Below are positions 9,501 through 18,478 of a stretch of 64,000 bases of DNA, one piece after another (the stretch's first letter is position 1; every line of letters begins with the position of its first letter). Source of the DNA: Balneolales bacterium (GTDB taxonomy: Bacteria > Bacteroidota > Rhodothermia > Balneolales > Natronogracilivirgulaceae). A program made the translations under genes and the position numbers. The stretch covers positions 1 through 64,000 of the forward strand of contig SLNO01000023.1 in NCBI GenBank assembly GCA_007132975.1. The letters run 5' to 3'. The notes beneath the pieces were generated by a model, which saw only the letters and a program-made list of their open reading frames with translations, was not told where the DNA came from and did not search any database.

Positions 9501-9783
9501 GGTCGTTGAGCTGATGCCGGAAATCTCGTTGCAGCTGAGCATAGGCCGCCTCGAGACTATTGGCCGTGAACTCTGCCAGGTAATAATTCTCGGAATCGTA
9601 GTAATAGACGTCAAAATGCTCTGACTGGATGAACCGCCAGTCAAACTGGGAGTACTGCACTCTGTTCTTGCCAAAACCGAAGAATTGTGCGTGTGATTCC
9701 GGCACCATTGCTGAGCTGCAGATCAGTAGTGCGCATGCCGCAATGAGGAGCCGGTTGAGGGGAAACGGACGGTTTTTGTTCAT
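6547..9783 (-). CDS. Outer-membrane fusion: HELVH metallopeptidase-like domain, TolB-like beta-propeller and BamA-like barrel
   Basis: This 1078-residue exported protein has a signal peptide ending near SHA at ~32. Residues ~50-270 resemble the peptidase MA-like gluzincin domain, with HELVH at ~150-154 and the downstream WFEEGLAEY that would supply the third zinc ligand. Residues ~300-600 contain repeated WSPDGR-type PD40/TolB propeller blades (LTWSPDGRQLA, VAWSPDGKMIA, PAWSADSRYLL). The last ~350 residues are aromatic-rich beta strands ending in a terminal phenylalanine (YFSIGLDF), typical of a BamA/Omp85-type barrel. The active-site residues look intact, so proteolysis is possible. It follows rnr after 74 bp on the same strand. 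The substrate is unknown. Confidence 0.8.
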   Translation of the reverse strand: MNKNRPFPLNRLLIAACALLICSSAMVPESHAQFFGFGKNRVQYSQFDWRFIQSEHFDVYYYDSENYYLAEFTANSLEAAYAQLQRDFRHQLNDRIAVIIYDSHTDFSQTNVVPLPVDAQGIGGVTDKFKNRITIPFMGNYGDYRQVLHHELVHAMFNDKFYGGTIQSIIQNNIQLVIPLWFEEGLAEYVSLGWDTDTDMFIREAVMNNMMPPIQQMGGFMAYRGGQAFWNFIVEEYGREKIGEILQRVRQTRSIEAGLRQSLGLSMTELNERFQDYLRKIYFPEIAVREDLRDIGNLITTDRFRRAYNTSPAVSPQGDRVAMISNARGFFDVIVLNATDGSRIKTLIRGEDNVDFEELNILRPNLTWSPDGRQLALSTRSGGSVDLAIVDYQTEEVQKIVFPQLDAIGSVAWSPDGKMIAFQGNAGPYTNIFVYNLENGDFISATNDVFSDFDPAWSADSRYLLFASDRGPHTEVNTFQSDFNVLLNPYLGQSDIYMLRLGSNRATRLTSTPNWNETRPIMTQDGRLIYISDQNGINNVYEMDLESRTSYPLTDLISGVMQMSISADGNLLAINSFNRGFVHIFTIDNVFDRRKTEPLQRNHWAERRLREPAGQRVPAKGLAFQMFEDDLQRMSATELVRQTSAIMDLIREQEPEIPADPELLADEPDTADVSSDVIDFRNYVFGDGLEDLITTTHVDLAREERATRTDDGRFIPRRYRLEFSPDITYAAGGVSTFYGTYALAAFTFSDLLGNHRINLITNLQFDLRNSDYEISYGYFANRTNYLIRYFHTSRNFLVLSRDFSDFEQVRFRFYGGGLQFQYPINKFSRIDYGISLINISRDFSLVYANVSDSENAFFFYPEVTYTRDLTRPGFLSPLSGRRYAISLTGSPPLSSDIIGFASVIGDVRQYFHLGMGYVFAFRGSGAASFGPDAQNFFMGGMQNWINFRWAEGSLQTDRLEDIFFTIPALPLRGHFFNSAIGNRFGLFNAEFRFPLIAAMLPGPIPIIPLYNIQGTAFFDVGAAWDGANRDAILAGTGFGLRTILLGLPFRYDLAWPYDFEDGTGFGRRVHYFSIGLDF

Positions 9784-9857
9784 TTGCCTTGGTCTGTATG
9801 GATTAAAAAAACTCTATCGCAAATCGCGGGCAAAAAGTTCCGGTATTTTGGCGGATT

Positions 9858-12044
9858 CTATTTCTTTCCGGTGTGTTCCGGAAGGAAATCGATCTGACGC
9901 TGGTCGACATCGGTTCGTGCCACTTTAACCTTGATATTGTCGCCCAGGCGGAAGACCCTGCCACGGCTGCGACCGCGCAGCTGGTGGCGTGCCTGCTCGT
10001 AGACGTAAAAATCATCGTCCAGATCCCGGATGGCAATCATGCCTTCGCAATAACTCTCATTCAACAGTACAAAGAGCCCTTTTTCAGTAACTCCACTGAT
10101 TACGCCGTCAAAAACATCGCCGATATGGGCAGACATGTATTCCACCTGCTTCAGTTTGATGGAATCACGCTCAGCTATTACCGCATCACGTTCTTTCTGG
10201 CTGCAGTGGTCACCAAGTGTTATCAACTCCTGGAAACTGTATCCCGGGAGTCCGCCGGCGTAGAGTTTCAGGAGACGATGCACTATGAGATCGGGATAAC
10301 GTCGGATCGGGCTGGTAAAGTGTGTGTATTCGCGGAAACCGAGTCCATAGTGACCGATATTCTTGGGACTGTAAACCGCTTTGGCCATGGAACGCAGAAC
10401 CAGCTCGTTGATTGCGTACTTGAGGGTCGTCTTGTTGGCCTGCCTGATGAGGCTGTTGATCTGCTCGGCGGACACCTTTCCGTCTTTCAGGTGGAATTCT
10501 ATGCCCAGCGGCCTGACATTCTCACCGATATTCTTCAGCTTTTCGGGATCCGGCCGGTCGTGGATCCGGTAGAGGAACGGATAACGTGTTTTCCCCTCCT
10601 TTCCATCACTTTTTCCGCGATTGTTTTCTCCAGGGACATTCTTGTGCTGTTCGCGCATCCGGGTGATATGTTCCGAGACGGTTTTGTTGGCCATCAGCAT
10701 GCACTCCTCCACCAGACGGTGCGCTGCCAGGCGCTCTTTGACGTACACGCCGAGCGGACGACCGTTTTCATCCAGCCGGAATCGTGGCTCCGGGGTGTCC
10801 AGGTCGATCGAGCCCTGCCGGAAACGCATATCGGTGAGCATGGCCGTCATTTTGGCCAGGGTGCGGACAGACTGCTGGTGCTTGTTCTCTTTTCCGTCAA
10901 TGATTTCCTGCACCTCTTCGTAGGTAAACCGCTTGGATGAGTTGATCACCGTTTCGTCAATACTGTAATTTACCAGTTTACCGTCAGGCGTAATTTCCAT
11001 GAAGCAGCTGTAGGAGAGCTTGTCTTCATTTGGACGCAGGCTGCACACCCCGTTGCTAAGGCACTCCGGAAGCATGGGAATGGTCCGGTCCACCAGATAG
11101 ACACTGGTCCCCCTGTCCACCGCCTCTTTGTCGAGTATCCGGTCCTGTTGCACATAATAACTGACATCAGCAATGTGCACACCCAGATAGTAATTTCCGT
11201 TGTCGAGCACACGTATGCTGAGGGCATCGTCAAAATCCTTGGCGTCATGCGGATCGATCGTAAAGATTTCCCAGTCGCGTATGTCTTTCCTCCGTTTGTA
11301 TTCCTTTTCCGGAATCTCCACGGCCACACTCTGGGCAAACTCCTCTACAGCCGGCGGAAATGCGGCTTGCATCTCATTTTCGGCCAGAATGGACAGTATG
11401 GAGGCATTATTGGTGCCCTTTTTGCCCAGGTTTTCGAGGACTTCCGCCTCAGGAAGAGATCGTGGATGCAGCCAGTCCACCAGCCGGAAGGTAACCTTGT
11501 CATTGTGCTGCGCACCTTTGGTATTGTCCGGGTGGACAAAGAACTCAACCTGAGCCGATTTTTCGTCCGGGATGATCAGAAACGTGCTTTTGCCTTCTTT
11601 ATGGAAGGTTCCTACGAAAAACTTCTTGCCGCGCGACAGCACATCCACAATTTTGCCCTCGGTCCGGTCGCTGCGTGATTTCGGGAGGATGGCAACCCGG
11701 ACCCTGTCCCTGTCCAGTGCTGTTCCAGTATGCTTGGCTGGAATGCGGATGTCCTGATCCCTTCCTTCGACCATGACGTAGCCGGTTCCCCTGCGAGTGC
11801 TCGAAAAAACACCCTCTACCGTGTTCCGGTCCTGCTTTGCGCCCGCAATGCGGTACTGCCCGTCTTTCTGGTCGACCTTGTCACGCTTCAGCAGTCGTTT
11901 GAGGGCCTTGTTGAACCGTTCGTCTCCTTTTTTGGGTGGAAGTTTGAAGGCTCTTCTGAGGGTATCCCGGTCCACCCAGCTGTCGGAATGGCGTTCAAGC
12001 AGTTCAATGATGAGATCTTCAAGGTGTATTTTCTTTTTTTTCAT
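9858..12044 (-). CDS. rnr: Ribonuclease R
   Basis: RNase R is a processive 3'-5' exoribonuclease that degrades structured RNA and takes part in rRNA and mRNA quality control. The 728-residue protein has an N-terminal helix-turn-helix, cold-shock domains (GTGYVMVEGRDQDIRI), the RNB catalytic domain with IDPHDAKDFDDALSI metal-binding aspartates, the YGLGFREYTHFTSPIRRYPDL motif and a C-terminal S1 domain (FDGVISGVTEKGLFV). Its ATG overlaps the stop of tamB (ATGA at 12041-12044), a strong sign of translational coupling. Family length is normal. Confidence 0.97.
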   Translation of the reverse strand: MKKKKIHLEDLIIELLERHSDSWVDRDTLRRAFKLPPKKGDERFNKALKRLLKRDKVDQKDGQYRIAGAKQDRNTVEGVFSSTRRGTGYVMVEGRDQDIRIPAKHTGTALDRDRVRVAILPKSRSDRTEGKIVDVLSRGKKFFVGTFHKEGKSTFLIIPDEKSAQVEFFVHPDNTKGAQHNDKVTFRLVDWLHPRSLPEAEVLENLGKKGTNNASILSILAENEMQAAFPPAVEEFAQSVAVEIPEKEYKRRKDIRDWEIFTIDPHDAKDFDDALSIRVLDNGNYYLGVHIADVSYYVQQDRILDKEAVDRGTSVYLVDRTIPMLPECLSNGVCSLRPNEDKLSYSCFMEITPDGKLVNYSIDETVINSSKRFTYEEVQEIIDGKENKHQQSVRTLAKMTAMLTDMRFRQGSIDLDTPEPRFRLDENGRPLGVYVKERLAAHRLVEECMLMANKTVSEHITRMREQHKNVPGENNRGKSDGKEGKTRYPFLYRIHDRPDPEKLKNIGENVRPLGIEFHLKDGKVSAEQINSLIRQANKTTLKYAINELVLRSMAKAVYSPKNIGHYGLGFREYTHFTSPIRRYPDLIVHRLLKLYAGGLPGYSFQELITLGDHCSQKERDAVIAERDSIKLKQVEYMSAHIGDVFDGVISGVTEKGLFVLLNESYCEGMIAIRDLDDDFYVYEQARHQLRGRSRGRVFRLGDNIKVKVARTDVDQRQIDFLPEHTGKK

Positions 12045-15000
12045 TCGCTGTCCTCTCGCAGCTCTTCAGCTTTTGTTATTTCATTCAGGATACCGAAAAC
12101 CGGATGCGAGAGATTCACCGTCTCGCGTTCATCATCATCAGTACCTTCGATGGGCTCCTCTCCGCCTGCCCGGGGTTCATCCCGACTTCCAACGAGCCCG
12201 AAAAGTGTTGTCACATTGCGCCATACACGGTTGCCGAACTCCCTCCAGGAATTGAAGCGGAATTGCGCCTCCAGGCCCACCCCGTTAACATTTTCGACAT
12301 CGGCTTGAGTTCCAAGAATGGACATGAGCATGGGGTCCTTGCGGTGGAATACTTCAACCGAAAGGTTCGGATTTATCCGGTATGTTGCACCTAGGTCACC
12401 GATATTGGTCTCCTCACCTCCCACTTCACCCTCTCGGCGCAATACAAGCCGGTCATCGAACAGCCGAAGCGCGATGGCCAGGTCGGCCTGGTCGAACCCG
12501 AGCAGGTTTAGGTCCACATCCACATTAAGAAGGTTGTCGCTGAGCAGGGTGTTGATCTGGGTGGACAGAAGCTGGCTGATGCCCACCTGTCCCGCCCTTG
12601 CCTGCAGCGTGGTGCCAAGTTCCTGGGTCTGTGTATCGCCGACCAGGGCACCGGATATGAAACCGCCGGTAAACAGCAGGCTTGTGGCCTGGATCAGTTT
12701 CTGCTCCTCGCTGTTCAGTATGTTCAGAACAGCTGCATTTTGTGATGCGTCTATGGCATTTGGGAACTCGAAATAGAAATCGTTTTCGATATTGTCAATG
12801 GGACCGGTGATACGCAGCAGCAGCTCCACGGGGATGCGGTTGGTCTGATCCAGCGATGCGCCCAGCAGCGGGGCTATATTGGGTCGAGCGCGATAGACGG
12901 CAGTGAGATCAAGCAGAGCATTGGTCGGATCACCCTCCAGGCGAATAGCGCCACCCTCACGCAAGGTAAACCTGCGCGTGAGGATGTCCCCGCCGATGAA
13001 AAGGTAGTCACCACTGGTGATATCAAAATTGCCGAAGATCTGCAGGTCCTCATCCTCCAGGATGACCCGGACGCGCCCGCTTCCCTGGGCATTGACAATT
13101 TCTCCGGTAACCGGGTCAAAAATCAACTGTACTATGGAGTTGGGTCCGGCAATAAACTGCAGGTCCATGCGAAAAACCTCCATGAATGTCCGGTCGATTT
13201 CCCTCAGGACGGCCGGGTCTCTGACGATCTGGCGCCGAATGTCCACTTCGTCAAAGTCGTTTACGAAACGGATGAAACGTCCCTGGGCTTCGTCAACGGA
13301 TTGGCCAACGAGCGGGATGGACAAACGCGACTGGCTGGATGTGGTCACCGGTTCGATGGTCCTGACGAAAGGTGATACGTTCGAACCGCTTATGTTGACG
13401 ACACCTGTGCCGGCGATGCGGCCAAACAGTGGCACGTCGGGTCCATCACTGTTATCCAGAAACCGGAGGTTCTGCATCTCCAGGGTGATATCCATGAATT
13501 TTTCAGGCTGGAAGTCATTGAAATCGAAATGACCGGTCACAACGCCCCTTCCCCGCGCATCATCCCTGACATTCAATCTTTCCAGGATAACACCGTCATG
13601 GCGATTGACGGAGACAAGTCCGTCAAGGCGGTAGTTCGGTTCAAGAAATGCGGGGACGACCTCTGACTCCAGGATTTCGAAGTCCCCATGAAAGTCAAAT
13701 TCACTGAGATTGCCTGTAAGATATCCCCTTCCTGTTGCCCGGCCTTCGATGGAATCGAATATGCTTTCCATCAAGTACCTGAGTACCCAGGCATCGAGCT
13801 CCACCACTTCTACGTCAAAATAATAGAGCGAATCGGATGGTTGGCCCATATCGGGAGCACGAAGCCAGCCCGTTGCGGTTACATGCTGCTTGCGCCCGTT
13901 GTTGCGTTCTATATAGTCTGCGTATTTCTCCTCGTCCGTAACAACCAGCAGTTTTGTATCGAAACGCTCCAGTTCGGGATTGTAAGTGCTGCTCAGCGTA
14001 ACATCGCCAATAATCCGGTCGTTGAATGCCAGGCGGTCCACATCCAGCCGACCATGGAAAACCGGGTTGACGGCCAGGTTCCTGGTGACCAGGTTGCCGT
14101 CGAGCAGACCCTGGAAACCGACCTTGCCATCAATCATCTGTGATATACGTTCGAGATCGACATTTACAAACCGATACTCCACGGAATCTGCCGGGTCATT
14201 GCTGAAGGTGCCGTTCACGAAGATGCGGTCATTGCCGCTGGACAGGCGGAGGTCCCGGACCATTAGCTTTCCATCATCGCCGAACCGGAAAACGGGGCGA
14301 TTTTCAGCGACCCATAAATAGCGCTGATTGCCCAAAAGAAGGTTTTCGAGGGTAAAAGCTATTTCCGCCTTGTCAAGCACTCCATCAATATCGGAAACAA
14401 ACCGTACTTCATTGCCGAAGTTATCGATGCGGGTTCGGCTTGTAATTGCCCCTTGCTCGGCGGAAAGACTCCAGGAAATACTGTCCAGTTGCTGTTCCAT
14501 GAAGGTGAGCTGACCTACCGTCAAATCAAGGTCCAGGGCAAGGGCTTCGCGCAGCGGTTGATCGAAGTGGACTTTAACATCCAGGGAAATATCGGACCGG
14601 CTGATGGCAAAGCCGTTCCACGAGGATGAATCATCCTGCCAAGTGGACACTATTTCCAGTTTTTCATGATCGGCGTGCAGTTCGGCATCAAGTTGCATTC
14701 TTGACGATATCTCTGGTAGCGCAGGCAGGTAGGCACGCAGGAGACCAAGGTTCTTCAGCTCAAAGAAAATGTCGGCACTCAGCAAATCCCCTTCCGATGC
14801 CCGATATGGTGCCGTCGGGTCTTCGGTCTGGAATAGAATATCTTCACGGATCTGCCGGGCGAAATATCCCTGCCACTGCCTGAGCAGCCCGGGCAGGGCG
14901 GTCAATGTGATGTCACCTTCCATGACCAGATCTGCCACCGAGCTTGTCAGTCTCAGAGAGCGGATATCGGAGGCGGGATGGTTCATGTCCAGGTACAATT

Positions 15001-16771
15001 GATGCGATGCCAGATCCGTCCCGTTGAGTTTTGAGGGAAAAACATCCACCACGATGCGGCCGTACCACTCGTCCGGGCTTGTTCCATGCCAGTTGATGTC
15101 GTAGTTCATGTTCCATTCCGACTCGGGAAGCGTGGTTTCGTCGGCAAGTGCGCTGAGATCGAAGCCGGAGGAGCTGCCCCTGACAAGGAAATGCGGCCAT
15201 TCATCCTGAAAATTCACGGAACCCCTACCACTCAAGTAGCTGTCCTGCTGATAGTAACCGAATTCATGCGTGAGGATGCGGTTGGAGTATGACAGGTCAA
15301 CATGCATATCCGGTATATTGTATCCCAAAAGCCTTGAGTCGAATACATCGAGATCAACTGTGATGCGGTAATTCGAATCCAGAATGTTTTCTGCCTTCAA
15401 AAACAGCTCCGTGTTGAGCAGCCCGGGCCATGACTCCAGTCCCTGCAATGTAGCTGGGTTCAGTTCGGTGCCATACAGGGACATTTCCAGGGAAAGAGGC
15501 TGTTTAAGATCGAGCGTGCCACCGGCCCTGAATGATCCTTCAGACAGCTTCATATCCAGGTCAACATGCATGGTATCTACTTGGCCACGGATGCTTCCGA
15601 GTACAGAGATCGCAGACCAGTCATGAAACGGGAGGTCGCTGACCCGAGGCACCAACATTGCGAGATCGGAATCGTGAAGTTGCACTTCCAGCACATCGGC
15701 GTTATAGGTGAACTTATCCGAATCCAATACATCGGCTAGCTCTGCCTGGAATCGGATACCGCTCTGCCCTGATTTGACTTCAGCGTTGCTGAGCATCAGA
15801 AGGTTGCCGGACCCGGCCGCATCAAAAACAGCGCTAAGTCCGGGGAAATTATCTGGCGTGGTTACGCCTGCCATGAACAGTTGCTCCTCATCCAGAAACA
15901 GATCCTTCACTTCCAGGGTCCAGGATGCCATGCCAAACTGATGGAAGAGATTCTCAGCAAACAGGTTTATACCATCAAACTCCAGGTTCCAGTCCAGGTG
16001 TGAACGGCCGAAACGCATGCGCATGACATTGAATTCCAGGAAACGGCGGTCATTGTATACCTGCCCTGAGAGCGTGAACTCCCGTCGATCCAGATTGTCC
16101 GGTATCAGGGTGAGGTACGATATGTCCAGATAACGCTGCCCCCTTGATATCTCAAGGAAAAACTCCGTATTGATACTGTCGATCCGAAAAGGTTCAGAGA
16201 AGCGCGCATCGGTTATGCCGGACGGTGGATCATCTACATGAAGGGTTCCGTTGTGAATATGGATGAAGGGTGCATATAGCTCAACCGTTCGGAAGGCGTG
16301 AGCCATTGGTGTTGGCTTATCCTCATCGGTATCAGCAATGGGGGTGTCATCCTGATCAATACGGTTGAACGCACGGGAAATAGTGTATGTATGCTGGTCG
16401 TCGGTCCGCAGATAGACAACGGGGTTTATAAGTGCGAGGTCGTTTACAGTAACACTGCTTCGCAGCAGGGCTATCAGGTCCGTGCGCAAGCGAAGGGTCT
16501 CGAGGCTGACAATGGTGCGGTCTTCGTGTTCCAGGAGCACATCATGCAGCTCCACCTGAACGGGCAGGAATCCCCTGACCTCACCTATGTGCAGAGTACC
16601 CTCAAAATTGGTGTTAAACCATTTCTCTGCCCGCTCAGTCAGATAGCCCCTGACAGGATCCGTCTGCAGCATAAGAATAATGGCACCGGCAAATAGTATA
16701 ACGGTAGCCGCCAGGACAAGCAGGCTGCTCCAAAAAATTCGCCAGGTTATATAAAGGAAACGGTAAAACAC
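12041..16771 (-). CDS. tamB: Translocation and assembly module protein TamB (DUF490)
   Basis: This 1576-residue protein starts with GTG and has one N-terminal membrane helix (FWSSLLVLAATVILFAG) followed by a very long series of beta strands, the arrangement of TamB/AsmA-type bridge proteins that span the periplasm. The C-terminal ~350 residues show DUF490 hallmarks: FGNFDITSGDYLFIGGD, FTLREGGAIRLEGDP, LLLRITGPIDN and LLSTQINTLL. TamB proteins work with an Omp85 partner in barrel insertion or carry phospholipid to the outer membrane. Here a BamA-like barrel lies two genes downstream. The stop overlaps the rnr start. Confidence 0.92.
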   Translation of the reverse strand: MFYRFLYITWRIFWSSLLVLAATVILFAGAIILMLQTDPVRGYLTERAEKWFNTNFEGTLHIGEVRGFLPVQVELHDVLLEHEDRTIVSLETLRLRTDLIALLRSSVTVNDLALINPVVYLRTDDQHTYTISRAFNRIDQDDTPIADTDEDKPTPMAHAFRTVELYAPFIHIHNGTLHVDDPPSGITDARFSEPFRIDSINTEFFLEISRGQRYLDISYLTLIPDNLDRREFTLSGQVYNDRRFLEFNVMRMRFGRSHLDWNLEFDGINLFAENLFHQFGMASWTLEVKDLFLDEEQLFMAGVTTPDNFPGLSAVFDAAGSGNLLMLSNAEVKSGQSGIRFQAELADVLDSDKFTYNADVLEVQLHDSDLAMLVPRVSDLPFHDWSAISVLGSIRGQVDTMHVDLDMKLSEGSFRAGGTLDLKQPLSLEMSLYGTELNPATLQGLESWPGLLNTELFLKAENILDSNYRITVDLDVFDSRLLGYNIPDMHVDLSYSNRILTHEFGYYQQDSYLSGRGSVNFQDEWPHFLVRGSSSGFDLSALADETTLPESEWNMNYDINWHGTSPDEWYGRIVVDVFPSKLNGTDLASHQLYLDMNHPASDIRSLRLTSSVADLVMEGDITLTALPGLLRQWQGYFARQIREDILFQTEDPTAPYRASEGDLLSADIFFELKNLGLLRAYLPALPEISSRMQLDAELHADHEKLEIVSTWQDDSSSWNGFAISRSDISLDVKVHFDQPLREALALDLDLTVGQLTFMEQQLDSISWSLSAEQGAITSRTRIDNFGNEVRFVSDIDGVLDKAEIAFTLENLLLGNQRYLWVAENRPVFRFGDDGKLMVRDLRLSSGNDRIFVNGTFSNDPADSVEYRFVNVDLERISQMIDGKVGFQGLLDGNLVTRNLAVNPVFHGRLDVDRLAFNDRIIGDVTLSSTYNPELERFDTKLLVVTDEEKYADYIERNNGRKQHVTATGWLRAPDMGQPSDSLYYFDVEVVELDAWVLRYLMESIFDSIEGRATGRGYLTGNLSEFDFHGDFEILESEVVPAFLEPNYRLDGLVSVNRHDGVILERLNVRDDARGRGVVTGHFDFNDFQPEKFMDITLEMQNLRFLDNSDGPDVPLFGRIAGTGVVNISGSNVSPFVRTIEPVTTSSQSRLSIPLVGQSVDEAQGRFIRFVNDFDEVDIRRQIVRDPAVLREIDRTFMEVFRMDLQFIAGPNSIVQLIFDPVTGEIVNAQGSGRVRVILEDEDLQIFGNFDITSGDYLFIGGDILTRRFTLREGGAIRLEGDPTNALLDLTAVYRARPNIAPLLGASLDQTNRIPVELLLRITGPIDNIENDFYFEFPNAIDASQNAAVLNILNSEEQKLIQATSLLFTGGFISGALVGDTQTQELGTTLQARAGQVGISQLLSTQINTLLSDNLLNVDVDLNLLGFDQADLAIALRLFDDRLVLRREGEVGGEETNIGDLGATYRINPNLSVEVFHRKDPMLMSILGTQADVENVNGVGLEAQFRFNSWREFGNRVWRNVTTLFGLVGSRDEPRAGGEEPIEGTDDDERETVNLSHPVFGILNEITKAEELREDSE

Positions 16772-16831
16772 CGGTTTTGCGGGTCAGATAGTTAGATTGT
16801 CAGTCAGAGTTTACAGATCAGGGAAGTAACT

Positions 16832-17911
16832 TCAAGAAAGCACGTCAAAGGCATAATTCCAGGCATCACGAAGCAAGGATTGATCGCCAACCGAAGCCAG
16901 CATCGGTTTCCCTTGTTTAGATACCAGTACAAGCCGTATGTCCTTATCCCTGTTTTTCTTGTCGTGCGTCATGAGGGTAACGAGTTCATCCACACTGCTG
17001 GTGTACGGAGATATATCAAGATTGTAATGTGTTTTAAGTTCCAGCAGGGGTTTGTCCGAAACATCGTGGCCCATGTGCCTGGATATAAACAGGGCGGCTA
17101 TCATACCTGCATATACGGCTTCGCCGTGGTTGATATTGCTGTAGTTGTCCAATGTTTCCAATGCATGGCCAAACGTATGTCCGAAGTTGAGCCACGCCCG
17201 GCGACCGGCCTCACGGGCATCGGCTGCAACGATTCCGGATTTGATACGCACCGAGCGCTCAATGACAGACCGCAGTCGGTCGGATGTCCTGCCTTTCGGT
17301 GAGGCGAGTGCAGCCCCTTCCACCAGAAGATCGGGTTCTGCGATATACCCGTACTTGAGTACCTCGCTCAAGCCGCAAAGCCATTCGCGATGAGGCAGGG
17401 TTGCCAGGAAATCCGTGTCAAAGAGTACCGCCCGGGGGTGATAGAAGGCACCAATGGTGTTCTTCCCGAAGGCGTGGTTGACGCCTGTTTTTCCTCCGAT
17501 GGCACTGTCGACCATTGCCAGCAGCGTTGTGGGCACATGGTAAAGCGGCAGTCCACGCATAAGCGACGCTGCGGCGAAACCGGCCAGGTCGCCTGTGACA
17601 CCCCCGCCGATGGCTATGAGCGGTGTATTGCGTTTCAGCGGGCTGGAAAAGGCAAAGTCGAGGATCCTGTTCCACATTGCGGTTGTTTTTGAGCCTTCCC
17701 CCGGTGGCAATTCAAAAAGATTCACTGAATCAGCTGGAAATGCCTTTCCGATACGTTCGCTATGCAGTGCAAGCACGTTTCCGTCCACAACCAGCACAGC
17801 TTTGCCACCGACTCTGGCATCCGCCTTTTCCCATAGCAGGTGCAGATCTTCGAACAACAGGAAATGGCATTGAAATGAGTCCGTTATATTAAGCGATGGT
17901 ATCTGGGGCAT
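16832..17911 (-). CDS. aroB: 3-dehydroquinate synthase
   Basis: AroB makes 3-dehydroquinate from DAHP, the second step of the shikimate pathway, using NAD+ and a divalent metal. The 359-residue protein contains GGGVTGDLAGFAAA (NAD binding), VPTTLLAMVDSAIGGKTGVN and NFGHTFGHALE with metal-binding histidines, all in the expected order. The start codon lies 23 bp inside the 3' end of aroK, so the two shikimate genes are translationally coupled. Length is normal. Confidence 0.97.
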   Translation of the reverse strand: MPQIPSLNITDSFQCHFLLFEDLHLLWEKADARVGGKAVLVVDGNVLALHSERIGKAFPADSVNLFELPPGEGSKTTAMWNRILDFAFSSPLKRNTPLIAIGGGVTGDLAGFAAASLMRGLPLYHVPTTLLAMVDSAIGGKTGVNHAFGKNTIGAFYHPRAVLFDTDFLATLPHREWLCGLSEVLKYGYIAEPDLLVEGAALASPKGRTSDRLRSVIERSVRIKSGIVAADAREAGRRAWLNFGHTFGHALETLDNYSNINHGEAVYAGMIAALFISRHMGHDVSDKPLLELKTHYNLDISPYTSSVDELVTLMTHDKKNRDKDIRLVLVSKQGKPMLASVGDQSLLRDAWNYAFDVLS

Positions 17912-18449
17912 ATGTTTTAAGTAAACAGATCAGTTCATGTGCAGTTTGATTCCGAGTCCATCCGGGCTGTATTCCCAGCACGATGTCGGCTTTCTGGTAG
18001 AGCGGCTCACGCCGTTCCAATATTTCAGCAATTCGCGACCGGAGCTGTTGGTCTTCGAGCAACTTTCCATCGGAGTTACGGAGTAACGGACGGTTTTTGT
18101 CTTTTTTCAACCTTTGCACCAATGTTTCCATTGGAACATTCAGGTAAACGGTAATGGCATGTCTTTCAAGCAGGTCGCGGATTTCAGCCTTCTGGATGGC
18201 GCCACCACCCAGGGCAATGACACCGCGTTTCTCGCCGATCAGGTCACGAAGATATTTGTATTCCAGCATTCGGAAGTGTGGTTCCCCCATGGCCTGAAAT
18301 ATCTCCGTTATTCTTTTTTTCTCCTCCCGTTCAATTATCTCATCCAAATCGTAAAAAGGAATTCCAATTCGCCCGGATATTTCACGGCCAATTCTGCTTT
18401 TGCCTGAGCCCATGAACCCGGTCAATGCGATCAATTTTTTGGCATCCAT
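17889..18449 (-). CDS. aroK: Shikimate kinase
   Basis: The 186-residue protein phosphorylates shikimate. It shows the Walker A loop GFMGSGKSRIG, the shikimate-binding DLDEIIE segment, the GGGAI glycine motif and the lid region LKKDKNRPLL. It overlaps aroB by 23 bp and follows rqcH by 29 bp on the same strand, so it belongs to the leftward cluster rqcH-aroK-aroB-tamB-rnr. Confidence 0.95.
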   Translation of the reverse strand: MDAKKLIALTGFMGSGKSRIGREISGRIGIPFYDLDEIIEREEKKRITEIFQAMGEPHFRMLEYKYLRDLIGEKRGVIALGGGAIQKAEIRDLLERHAITVYLNVPMETLVQRLKKDKNRPLLRNSDGKLLEDQQLRSRIAEILERREPLYQKADIVLGIQPGWTRNQTAHELICLLKTYAPDTIA

Positions 18450-18478
18450 AATCGCGGAATATACGGAAAATTCAGGGA

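Noticed and set aside
9873-10940. Plus-strand frame of 355 aa opposite rnr
   Set aside because: It is fully antisense to rnr and has no recognised motif, signal or start context.
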